In this document: piece by piece, positions 46,001 to 58,000 of the stretch | How the letters are laid out: every line of letters starts with the position of its first letter | How positions within the stretch are numbered: the stretch's first letter is position 1 | Assembly (NCBI GenBank): GCA_963922205.1 | Contig: CAWUHX010000037.1 | Location: forward strand, 992,001-1,056,000 | Direction: 5' to 3' | Source of the DNA: Romanomermis culicivorax | Lineage: Eukaryota > Nematoda > Enoplea > Mermithida > Mermithidae | Length of the DNA: 64,000 nucleotides | Program-made: the position numbers and the translations under genes | Notes under the pieces: generated by a model | The model's database searches: none | What the model was told of the DNA's origin: nothing | The model's input: the letters and a program-made list of their open reading frames with translations, nothing else

Positions 46001-49000
46001 CTGTGGTTTGGCCACAGAAAGATCGGGCAAGTAGTAGAAGAAACAGGAATAGATACACCATTTGATGTAGATGCATCGATAGTAGAGGTAAGAAATAATG
46101 ATTTTCGAATTATGTTGATAAACAATATGAACAAAGGTATATCGCTACGAAAGAATGAGTTGATAGCAAACTTTAAGATGAAATTTATTGGACCAGATTT
46201 TAACAAAAAAGTCCACCAATTACAAAATCAATCACAATTACAGTAACAAAGTGAACCTGAATTCATCAAAATCCTTATGCAATTAGTAAAAGATTGGAGT
46301 ATCAATCAGGAAGGCCAGCAGAATCTCATGAATGTGCTAATCAAACATAGGCATTCATTTAATATGAAAATAGACCCCTTAACAATTACACATTAAACTG
46401 AATATTGAATCGACACTGGAAGTGCCTTGCCGGTCCAAAAAAGTTATTTATGAGTCTGGATCATGTAATGTGACATAATATGTCAGCACATCAAAGACAT
46501 GATGGACAAGGGTGTCATGGAACCCTCTAGAAGCCCTTGGGCTGCACTATTGATTCTAGTGGGTGAAAAAGATGACACCTGGAGGCCTGTAGTCGATTAC
46601 AAATAAATAAACCAAGTGATGAAAGATGATCAATTTTCAATATCGAGAATCAATGATCATTTAGACGCATTGAGAGGCACAAGATATTTTTCGACCTTGG
46701 GGATTTGAAGCCAGGATATTAGTAGGTGCCAATGCACCCAGAATCTAAGGAAAAAACAGCATTTATTTGCCAAGACAGACTTTTTCAATTCAAAGTTATG
46801 CCTTTTGGGTTGAAAAACGCCCCAGCAGAATTACAAAGCCTCATCGAGCAAATTTTGTACCCATACATTTGGAAGATATGTTTGGTGTATATTGCGGACA
46901 TTATTATATTCTCAAAAACCATCGAGGAACACATCGAAAACCTAGAGACCAAATTTTGATGCCTGGCAAACGTGAATCTTACACTCAAACCTGACATATT
47001 TCCCTTTATGCCTGCCAATGTAAAATTTCTTGGCCACATATTAGACAAAAATGGAATGTCAGCTGATCCCCAAAAAATTGAAGCAGTAAAAAATTTTGAA
47101 GTACCCAAATCTATAAAGCAATTGCAGAAATTCTTGGGATTGATACAGTAATTGAAATGTTTCATACATAATTTAGCCTTCATTTCCCAACCATTATTCA
47201 AAGCCTTAGTAAAGAAGAATAGACAGGAGAAATCTGAACTATGGCAGGAGTAATTGATGGCTTTCAAAAATGTAAAGAAGCGCCTGACAGCACCTTTTCT
47301 TAGGTATCCAATATTTGATGGGTCTGCCAGATTTGTCATTCAAACTGATGCCTCAGGAACAGCTATAGACACAATTTTATATCAAGAAACGGAAAATGAC
47401 TGGTGGACCATTGCTTGTTCGAGCAGAGTACTCAAGGAGGCTGAAACGTTATATTCAACAACCAAAACAGAGTGCTTGGCAGTAATTTACGACCTCAAAC
47501 AATATAGGCACTATGTTATGGGGTTTAGAGTCACAGTTAGAACCGATCATAAGCCACCAACATGGTTATCGGCCGAAAAACAGCAAAATCAAAGATTATT
47601 GAAGTGGGCGTTATATTTGCAACAATTTAATTATATATTCAAATACATAGCTGGTTGAGAAAATGCATTCACAGATTTTCTATTAAGATCCAATGAGAAG
47701 GAAAAACCCAAAGGAAACAAGACCAAAATAACAAAGAAAGTAACAGCAACAAAGATCCAAAAATGGAAGCCCAATGCATGGCAGATGCTAGAGCTATGAC
47801 AAGACAAATGTTACAACCTGAAACACAGGAAAATTTCATTGATCTGCCACCCTCGACACCGTAAGAAATTGATCAAGTCCCCGAGGAAGCCTGAAGAAAG
47901 AGGCTGATTTGTTTTCCATCGAACTGATAAAGAAACAACAGATATTGGACTCAAAATTGAGTGAGATTTTTAAGAATATTGCTGCTCAGCTCAAAAAAGT
48001 ACTTAAATAGTTTTCACTTGGCAAATGAAGTACTATACTGAGAAAATATTCATAGAAAAATCAATTGGTGGTCCCTGCAAGGCTTAGATATCTGGTGTTG
48101 CATCAATATCATGGCAATACCCTAATGGGACACTATTGAATTGATCGAATTGTCGTGATGATTGTAAATAAATTTTGGTGGTCAAATATGGAGAACAACA
48201 TAATCAAATGCATAAAATCATGCATGGTATGTCAATTATGTCGCCCAATAACAAACCTAATACAGCCATTAAATCGGATACCCATGTCCTACCCATGGGA
48301 AATAGTAGCCAGGGATGTGGTTAATATTTTGCCCTTACGAGAAAAAAGACCCCATGTAATTGTTTTCATGGATTATTTCATGAAGTGGGTAGAAGCAAAA
48401 TGCATACCAGATCAAAAAGCTGATAAGATAGTCAAAGCATTCATGGAGAAGGTTATTTATACTCATGGAATGCTGAAGCACCTTCTAAGTGATCATGGAT
48501 CTGTGTATATGTCTCAATTAATGACAGACGTTTGTGACTTATTTAAAATCGAAAAAATAAGTACTACACCATGTCATCTACAATGCAATAGTATGGTGAA
48601 GCGATTTAATCGAACTCTGATTGAACAAATACAAAGAGTAGCAATAACTGACCCCAATGACTAGCCCCATTATTAGGAACAAATATTATTCGCCTACTGA
48701 GTTATGCCACATAAAACTACAAAATTATTCACCACATAGCCTCTTATATGACCATGAGGTGAAATTTCAATCAGATCAAAATATTTCTTGCCCGATAATT
48801 ATTCAGAATAATTATGATACATATAAGTACATGTTAACGGAACACCTCCTTAAAACATATAAAAGTATCAATGAAAATCACAAAAAAGCAGTGGCAGAAA
48901 GAAAATTACAGTACAATAGAAAAGTGCATGTAAAAACATTCCAGGTAGGAGAATTTTTTTGTCTACCAAAAAGGAATAATCAAAATAGAAGTGGACACAA

Positions 49001-52000
49001 CCAATGATGGTTCTTACGAGCTGACAGATGTCAAAAATTTAGATAAAAATGTGATAAAAATATGCTGCACTGGAAAATCCGATTTGCTTGTACAAATAGT
49101 TTCTATTAATCACATATTGCCCTTTTTAAGGGGCACACCTGAATTTTACTGTACATCATAAGTCATTTTTATCGTTTTTATTCCATGTTTTATTCTCAGT
49201 TTGTTTTAGTTTGAATTCGTTTTATTTGCATTTTATGTGCAGAATATCACAAAATTCACCTCTATGCTCACTGTGAAAGATTCTAAAATGTTTATTAGTC
49301 CCAAATCCCTCCCAAAATTTTTCTATTGAGATATTTGCCTCATCATGGAGATATTTTTCAGATTTGATTACAGAAATTTTACTTTTTCAATTTTAATTAT
49401 TGATTGGAGAATTAGCGAATTTCAAATAAGAATGAATTATGGAGCAATCGACTATCATTGAGATGGACAATAATTTCGGACAACCACAAGAACAACAAGA
49501 TAATACAAATTTTATTCTCAGTAGTAAGTTTGAGGAGAAGAAATTATATTTTGAAGAAGATAATTATTTGGAAGTTGACTCTAAATTGACCAGTTGGTAA
49601 TTTATATGCTGAGGATTTTGGGTGTTCGAGAGTCTGATCAGCTCCCCTATGTCCAAATTTATTCTTGAGCATTTGAGTCATTTATTCGCAAAATTTTCAA
49701 AAAATGGGTAGTTAAAAATTTATTTGATAATTTTAAGATTATAATGCCTGGCCCATGGTCTGTTCAACAGATATTTTCAATTATTTTTCCTCACTTTTCG
49801 GTGGACCTCATATGGTCAATGAAGACCTTATTTTACTGGCTCCGGAAGGAATAAAATCCTTTATTTGAAATGTAAATGATTCAAAATTTCATAGAAGAGT
49901 TGTCATCGCCCTTGACACAAAGAGCAGGAGAAAACCGAAGGTATCAGGTACAAAGCCCCGTGATGCCCTAAGACTTCTCACTATTTCTACCATACAGGCA
50001 AAACCCTCATAGTAGATTTAAAATTTTGGGAGAAGGACCATTTCGAAAGAATCTATCACACAATTTTTCGACAAGATAAAATAATCGTTGGTTTTCATAT
50101 AAAGAAGATATCACCCTGTTATTGACAAAATTCAGATATTTGGAATTGGAAAAAGAACAGGCTCAAAAGTGGCGCGACAACATTGATTATAATTTATCCT
50201 GTTGTGTATATGACTTGAGCTAGTTATAAGCAAAATGAAGGAAAAAACGAATATGTGGACAGCAGGTATTAGTCCAGAGGCGTTAAACCTCAAAGCCTTA
50301 ATGACGGAGCTAACCTTTTTGTGGGTGAATGGCTTTAAAATTTCTTTGGGGCTACTTAACTCCTTGGAATTTAGGCAACTTATGGACACTGATAAATTAT
50401 CTATTGAAGTTTTGTGATATACTAGGCTCAACATGAGAGAGTCCTTATTGTGTTTTTTGGCCCTCCTGCTGTATGGATTTGCGCAAGATGTTCAAAATTG
50501 TTTTCAACTATTCCCTCATGATACAATAGAGCCACAGTTGATCGCCTATTTGGCCCAAAGGTTTCGAGAAACATTTGAAAGGAAAGAAATAGAAGAAGAT
50601 TGGATGTTGTGCAGGTCTTTCCTCAAGGTCAAGAAAAGATAGATTCTGGTCTGAACTGAACTAGTTAGAGCTACTTCCTTGGCTAGCCTCAGATATTGCC
50701 GAACAGTTCTGTTCCCCAGGCCTGGCAACAACAATAATTACTTACTTCAAACAAGGGGCCTCACAATGGCTCCTCACAGTCTCCTAGGAGGAAAAGACTT
50801 CTCCTCAGGAGAAAACTTACTTGCAGGATCCCTTTAAAGTCTTCCTGTTGCTTGACGTCAGCAAGCATTGGCACCTGGGCCTTAAGCTTTTCGCTCCTAT
50901 TGGGATATTGAATCTAAAATAATATATCAATATGATATGACAAATATTAAAAAGAATGTGGGTAGACCACCAAATAGTTTATGTAAATTACCATGTGAAG
51001 GCTGGTGAAAGCTTTATTGGACATCAGCACTAATACCAAGAAAATATAATATAAAACGAAGAATGATTTTCACATTCCCTTTTGTCTTTCTGTGGCACTC
51101 CACTTCTATGCAAATGTCTGCACTGATGGTAGTCCACTTTGTCGATTTGCATGTCAACTTCCCATCGCAACTTTGCCACCAACATTATGCTCAACATGGA
51201 AGGGGCCATGCAATATGAAAAAAATAATGGAAAACACTTCCACATGGTACTTTATGATGCGAGGGGAGGCAATATCAACCTATAAGTTGACCAAGGAACA
51301 AACCTCGATAAATTTTTATTGCCTGTCAAATATCTCAAATTGCGACACCGAGACCGAAGCAGTGCCTAGGGGCTGGTAACCCTAGATTGAAAGAAAAGTG
51401 AAGACGCCAAAGAAAAAGAAAGTTTGTGATGAAGATGAAGAGCCTGAAAAGGACTTGGATTTATATGATATTTTAGTGGCGAAAGCATTTTGGAGAACCA
51501 CCGAGACAAAAGATATTAAAGACAGAAAAGCCACTGCAAGGCATTGTACAATTATCAAATAACATACAAGAACAAAATATGGCCCTCAAAGACCATTATA
51601 GAAGCAAGATTAGCCACAACATAGTACCAGTTTCGAAGGAGCTGCACCAAAAAGGCATTAATCGGGTCATGTACTTCCTGTGGCACCTTCTGCACAGGAG
51701 TGGAAAGCTTGGATACCAAGCTTTACATTGGGAAAATGGGCAGATTTGTGGAAAATAGAGAGAAAGAATAGGGTTCGCAAAAATTATTCACCAGGATTTG
51801 GAGAACAATGATATAATGCAAGAAATGATGGAAATTTTGAAAAGGTACCCAAACATGCACAATCAGAAATCAATTCAAAATCTTTTCTGTGTCCTACTAA
51901 TTAAATTAATGCCACAAACACCAGTGGAACAAGTGTAAGAAGAAAAATGAAATTATCATGTTTGAGTTTATGAAATTATCATGTTTGAGCCAGATTCCCT

Positions 52001-55000
52001 AAAATTTTGCCGGTTTTCCCTATCAAGCCCATGTGTTTGTGGCAATGAAATTACCGAGAGAATTTAATGCAAGAATACTCAGCCTCCAAAATAGCTATCA
52101 AGCCATGTATCAGTCTTGCCAAGCAAGGGCAGCTGGACTGGCCTATCCATTAGCTAAGGCAGTGTTGGAAGACAAGAAAGACTCGGAACCCACATATACG
52201 AATATTCAAGTGTGGAAGAAGAAAGTCGACAATATGGATCCACGGATAAGATTTTGGGAAGTCATTGATAAAAAGAAAGTGAAGGATATAGTCGATGTTG
52301 GGAAAGGTTTGAAAGTATCCAGAATTGGGTACAAGGATCACCTACCCTACAACAGGACTGGAACCACAAAAGTATCCAAACAGTGGATAAGAAAGATGGG
52401 TGATGGCTATCAAAGAGAAGAATCAGAATCACTGAGCAAGGATAGGAAAGGCAAAGATGAAAGTCATCATTTCGAAGAAAGGGAAGCGGAGAGATCAGGG
52501 TCAAAGGAAAGGAAATGTAAAAGGGATAGAGACGAATCGGAAAGAAGAAAACAAGAAGAATAGGAGGCCAAGCAATGGAAGGAAGAGAGGGATTGGTCAA
52601 AAGATCGAAGGAGGGCCAAAGGAAAAGAAGACAGAGATCAAAGAAAAAGCCATAAATCTTGAAGTAGGGAATGTACGCCTGCCTATTATCAACAAGATGA
52701 TCGCCTGGACATGTCCCATGCCAGTCAAACAAGTTCACTGAATAGTGCAAGGAAGGAGGGAGTCGTTCAACCAGATGCCCCGATGAGTGACCCAATGCAA
52801 TGGCGCAGGCACAACAGCAGTTGATGTATTTGCCGCAGAATTATCTAGGATTGCCAATAGTGGGTATCAATTCTTTGAACTGCCTTCTTTTTTCAGGCAT
52901 GATGTTAGCATATACCAACATTCCACTGCCCATGCAATTTCAAATTGGTCGTTTTCTGATGCCTCAAGTAGGGTAATATTATCATCAATTCTTGGAATGA
53001 CTATGCCACCGCCAACATTGATTCTGCCAATACAAATGGGGCAAGGTGAAAAATGGATGGAGATGGTCCAGCAGCACAGCAGAGTCCTCATACCTCAAAG
53101 ACTTCCGTCGGCAGAAAATCCGAATCACGTTTTGCTGCTGAAAAGAGACTTGCCTATCGGGCAGCCTGGCTGAGATAGCAGCAACCAGAAGGACAAGTAA
53201 ATTGTTGATAAACCTTCGACCTCGCTCTCTGTGAGGTCAGGGTCACTATTTTTTGTATATTTGTCAAAATTTCATTAAGGTAATTCCCAAAAAGTTTTGG
53301 TTGTAAAAGTAATCTCGGGTTATGCCTTGTAATACTTTGTGTTTTCCAATCTGTGCCTAGAAATTGCCTCGTTTTCTTGATCCTCACACTATTTTTGATA
53401 ATCTGGCAGTGAAATTTTTTCCCCCTTTTCCTCGTTATCCCCTTCACTGTAAAATCTGGGTGAAATTTTGTGACATTTTTCTGCACTTTTATTTTTGCAT
53501 TATCATTCTTGCCATTTCCAGAACTCACAAAAATTTTTTAAATTATAATTTTCAATTCCAATTTATTACATGGCATAAACTGTGTTGTGAGATTTGTTTA
53601 CCTTTTAATAACACAGACCTTTTTTAGCAACAAATACCATACACCTTTTGGTTCAAAATCTAGACAGCCAAAGGTTCAGAGAATTTAGCTTTCGAGCAGA
53701 GGGCAGGACCTACTAAAGGTGTTGGGAGGTCAGTGTCCAGCCAAAGGGCCAGTGGAAGACCAGGGGAGTACAAAGAATAGCCGGCTCACCCAGGAAAGAA
53801 ACCCCCCTCTGGAGAGGACGGAGACAAAAGCCAAAATTGGTGATGGAGGAGCCAACAATCAGACACAAGTCGTGTACACGTGGTGGGCAGCTCAAAGAAC
53901 AACAGGGGCAACCTCGGGGTTCCACCAGCGAATTGTATGGAGCCAAGGCCTGTTTGCCTTAGGGGCGATTGTTTTAGTTCATTTTGAATGTCTTTTTTAC
54001 TATGGATCGGGTCCATCGTACAATATTTTTATTGTATTTTTTTGAGTAGAGCGTTGGCAGCACCCGGCACCATTGGCCTAAGTTCTACGAACTATTTTTA
54101 ACATTTCTGTTTTATTCGTCGATGTGTAGCATTGATAGGACAGTTCGGCACAGTACCGTGCTGTCGAATGATGATGTGGAGGCTGGGACCCTTGAGGGAC
54201 ACCCTGACTTTCCCTTGGCTGACGGGAAAGTCTTGCCTTTGGGGGAGGCATGTGGGAGGGTCAATTCCTCTGACCATTGGTCCTCTATTTATTATCATTT
54301 CATTTACAAAGTTCTTTGTTGCTAAAGTAGGTTCACTTCTCATTAGGTAAACAAATGTTTCAAAACGGTTTGTGTCATATTATTTTTGGTACAAAAAACT
54401 GTGTTTAGTTATTGTTTGGCACCCTTTGCCATTTTTTATTCCTTCGTAATAATTACTTTGTTGGCGTCCACAAGTTTTGGTCTAGAGCATTTTTGACGCA
54501 TTTTCTTCCTTCATGTGAATATTGTGGGGCGTCCTATGCCCCTCAACGTTCATTTTCCCGGATACTACTGCGTAATTTCTTGGACAGTGTGTTGTGTAGG
54601 TCAGTGTCTCTTGGTCTTGTTAGAATTCTGTATTACTTTCTTGGGAGGTGGTGTAGGAACCGTGTGGAGTTCTCAGGGGATCTGTGGCTCTCAGTGCAGA
54701 CTTTAGTATTTAGCGAATCGTGGCACTTGTGTATTCTTCTAACTTTTGTTTTCCAATAATACTACCTTCGTTCCTTCACTGTCTTTGGCTAAGTAATCTA
54801 CCTCTCTCTGGGTCACATCTCACCTGGTTAGCGTTAGGGTCAGAACTACGTTAGGAGCTCACAAGAACCGAAGCCAGGTAGCCAGGGTATACGGGCCAGC
54901 TTATTACAACATATACATGGTAATAAAATGGCAGCCAAAAATGTTACTTTTTCTAGTTTTTATTACATTTACAACAGCTATATTTAAATTACAACAGCTA

Positions 55001-58000
55001 TAGCTTTTAACGTATGCATAATAAAAAGTTATGTAACCATCATGGTTTTTTTAGCACGGTGTTAATAAAGTTGGGCCTGTGCTAATGAAAATTTTAGTCG
55101 CGCTAAGAAAAAGTAATGGGACTCGTTCTAAAAAACCCTGTGTGGGTTTGTTTTATAACTTAAAATCTTGTTGAAAATTATTTCCACGAGGCATCTTTAC
55201 ATTACTTTGCAGTCCACTCCTTCCCGAGTTGCCTCATCAAATATCGAAAATTTAAGCGTCAATACTACAGAAAATGATTTGGAAAAAGGTGGAGCTTTCG
55301 AAACATCTCGACACGGCGGTAACGCCAAGGCCCTGGGAGTATACAAGGGAACAATTTGTATGGCTAAACGGTGTAAAAAAGTCGGCCGCATCACATTCGG
55401 CTCGTCCAATAAGACAATATTTTCTCTATTGAAAACGGCAAGTTAATTTTTCCATATTTCAGTTGATTGACCAATGCAGTTGTTTCTAGTCGTTTCGTTT
55501 CCAAGGAATGATGTCAAAAAGATGGCAGAATTTTTTTTCTTTGCGTTCGATGTAGCATGATACAAGTCTGGCAGCACAATCTTGGCATTTTTTCGTCGTA
55601 AGAAATTGATCTACGGCAGAGAAATATGCTTCTTTCGCATTTCAATATGGTGCACATTAAGGTACATGCACGGCATGGAAATTTTGCTGGTGATCACTCA
55701 AGAGAGGATGGATAGAATTTTTTCTTGATGACAAAAAGAAAGACCATATACGCCCAGTGAAACTATTCGCTTGATCAGCACCTTCTAAAGTTTTAATGTT
55801 ATTCCTTTGGAATCAAGTATATGGTTTGTTTAGAAAAATCGTTAAACCACAGCATCAATTTCATTTCAATAACGTCGTTCTCTTCTTTTTTTCTAATTTT
55901 TATTTATCATCTTCTTGATCAATGCCGAAGGGTCGAATCTGCTGGGGTCAGAAAGAATCTGCTGAGAGTCAATCAAAATCTGCTGGGGGTCGAAACCCAC
56001 AAACCTCCCATGTGCATGTAATGAGTACCACCGTTTAAGTGATTTCGGATAAAAAATCAATAAGTTATCGTTTTATTGGGTCCCACAAAAAATCTTTAAA
56101 ACGAATAACTGAAAAAATTCAAAAAATCTAACTTTTGAATATATCTGGAAAGTATAAGTCAATTCGGTATGATCTGCATGCATCGGCCCCTCTGATCAAC
56201 CATTGATTATTGATTTAGAATCAATAATATGAATTTGCTTACTTTTTGAAACGTTGTGCTTCTTACAGAGTATTCCGAGACTAGCTTCTACATTGATTAC
56301 CCAGTCGGATTTCGTTAATTTTGCAGATGAAAGACATATGTCACGACAATTTGAACACTTTTGTCGGCTTATGTATAGATGATAGCGAATATTTCTACTC
56401 TCTTTGGGTATACTGCCCGCGAGGAAGCCTCGACGATGTACTTTTCAATATTGAACTTCGCATCGATGAAACATTCCAAGTTTCATTAATCCGAGATATA
56501 ATATCAGTGAGTATTGAAAAATTTGGCGGTGAAAGCTAGAAATCCCATTCTGCTGCATTTTATGCGATCCTAGTTTCAGTTCTTCCGGAAAATCAACTAG
56601 TTGGAAGATAGTAAGTAAAATTGTTTTAATGGAGACTTTTGTTTATTTTGTCTATATTGCAAATTTTAATGATAAGTTCCAATTGCGGTTAGTTATTAGT
56701 AAATCGCGAGTTTTTCCCCTGCGATTCCACGAAACGCCGAAAAACTACTTTGGCCATTCTGAAATAATGAAAAAATTTCCTGTACCTGCGATTTTTGTTT
56801 TGGTCAATGTAAAGTTTACGCTCGTAATTGATGTATGGCCAAAATGCAGCCTAGCTGAGGAATGATCAACGGTTTCTTCAGTCTCAGTGTCACTTCCTAT
56901 TTGCACTCTATATATTTTACGTCAATATATTTTCAGGGTATAGAATTTTTGCACAACTCCCCCATTGCATTCCATGGGCTGTTGTACTCTAAAAATATTC
57001 TAGTCGACGGAAGGTGGGTAGCCAAAATTACGGAATTCGGAATATTCCAAATTGGACAAGAATTGGTAGAACAAAAAGCAATCATGCCTTTACTTGAAAT
57101 ACCTATAGAAAGTGAGTAAATCTGACTTCTTGGCTGAAGCATAAATCCTAGAATTGGTCAACTTTCATCGCTTTTCACCTTTTGGTTATTCTACTCATTT
57201 TTTGCCAGTTTTACTCTGCACTGCACCGGAAGTTCTGCGGAAGGAAAAAAACGTCGACTGCAAGCTTGTTGATATTTACAATTTCGGTATAATCAGTTAT
57301 AAAATTTTATATCGTAAAGAACCGTTCGAGGATCAAGACGCTTCTGCTAAAGGTGAATCAACTACAGTAGCATGTCGAGTGGTTTGATCTAATTTGCAGA
57401 TTTCAAATTGTTTCGTTTACTGTAATTTTTTCCAGAAATTTTGTCTTTGCTCAAAACCCTCGATTTGAATGGTCGACCTTTACGCCCCTTATTGAGGCAA
57501 GTGCGCGGTCTGGACATGAAATTTTTGAATCTGCTGGAAATGTGTTGGCGAGAAAATCCGAAAACTCGAACAAACGCGTCTGCGTTGAAAAAAGAAATCT
57601 TTCTTCAGACTCGAAAATTGTAAGTTTGGAATGCTTTAGTATTTTTTCTTTTTAATTCTTTACTCTCAAATAATCTATTCAAGCGGTAAAAATTTGATTG
57701 ATCATATTATGAACATGTTGGAAAAATACGCCACTAATTTGGAAAAATTAGTTGACGAAAGAACGGAAAAAATGAACGAAGAGCGTAGAAGGGCTGATAA
57801 CTTATTATACCAGATATTACCGAAGTAAGCCGGTGTTGCTTCTGCTATCAAACATGCACATGATCGGTTCTAAATCGATTAAGATTCGTATCTCTGCAGC
57901 ACCTTGCTTTTTGGAGTAGAAAATGAGATTCTCCTGAGTTTTCCTGCTCGTCAATTTTTAGTCGGAAAATTATTCCACTAAAATCATAGTGCAACAACGA

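Larger units (their letters stand above)
42493..54911 (+). mobile_element. Ty3/gypsy retrotransposon copy 2, older and decayed
   Basis: LTRs are 42493-43191 and 54251-54911. TATA lies directly outside both ends (42489-42492 and 54912-54915), a 4-bp duplication. A purine-rich tract (tttgggggaggca) stands before the 3' LTR as expected for the plus-strand primer. Gene order is as in copy 1, with many stops and frameshifts. It carries the full 3' part missing from copy 1. It lies in intron 10 of the cyclase gene. Confidence 0.88.

Noticed and set aside
53719..54045. ORF of 108 codons in the 3' part of gypsy copy 2
   Set aside because: No domain and no counterpart in copy 1; probably part of the untranslated 3' region.
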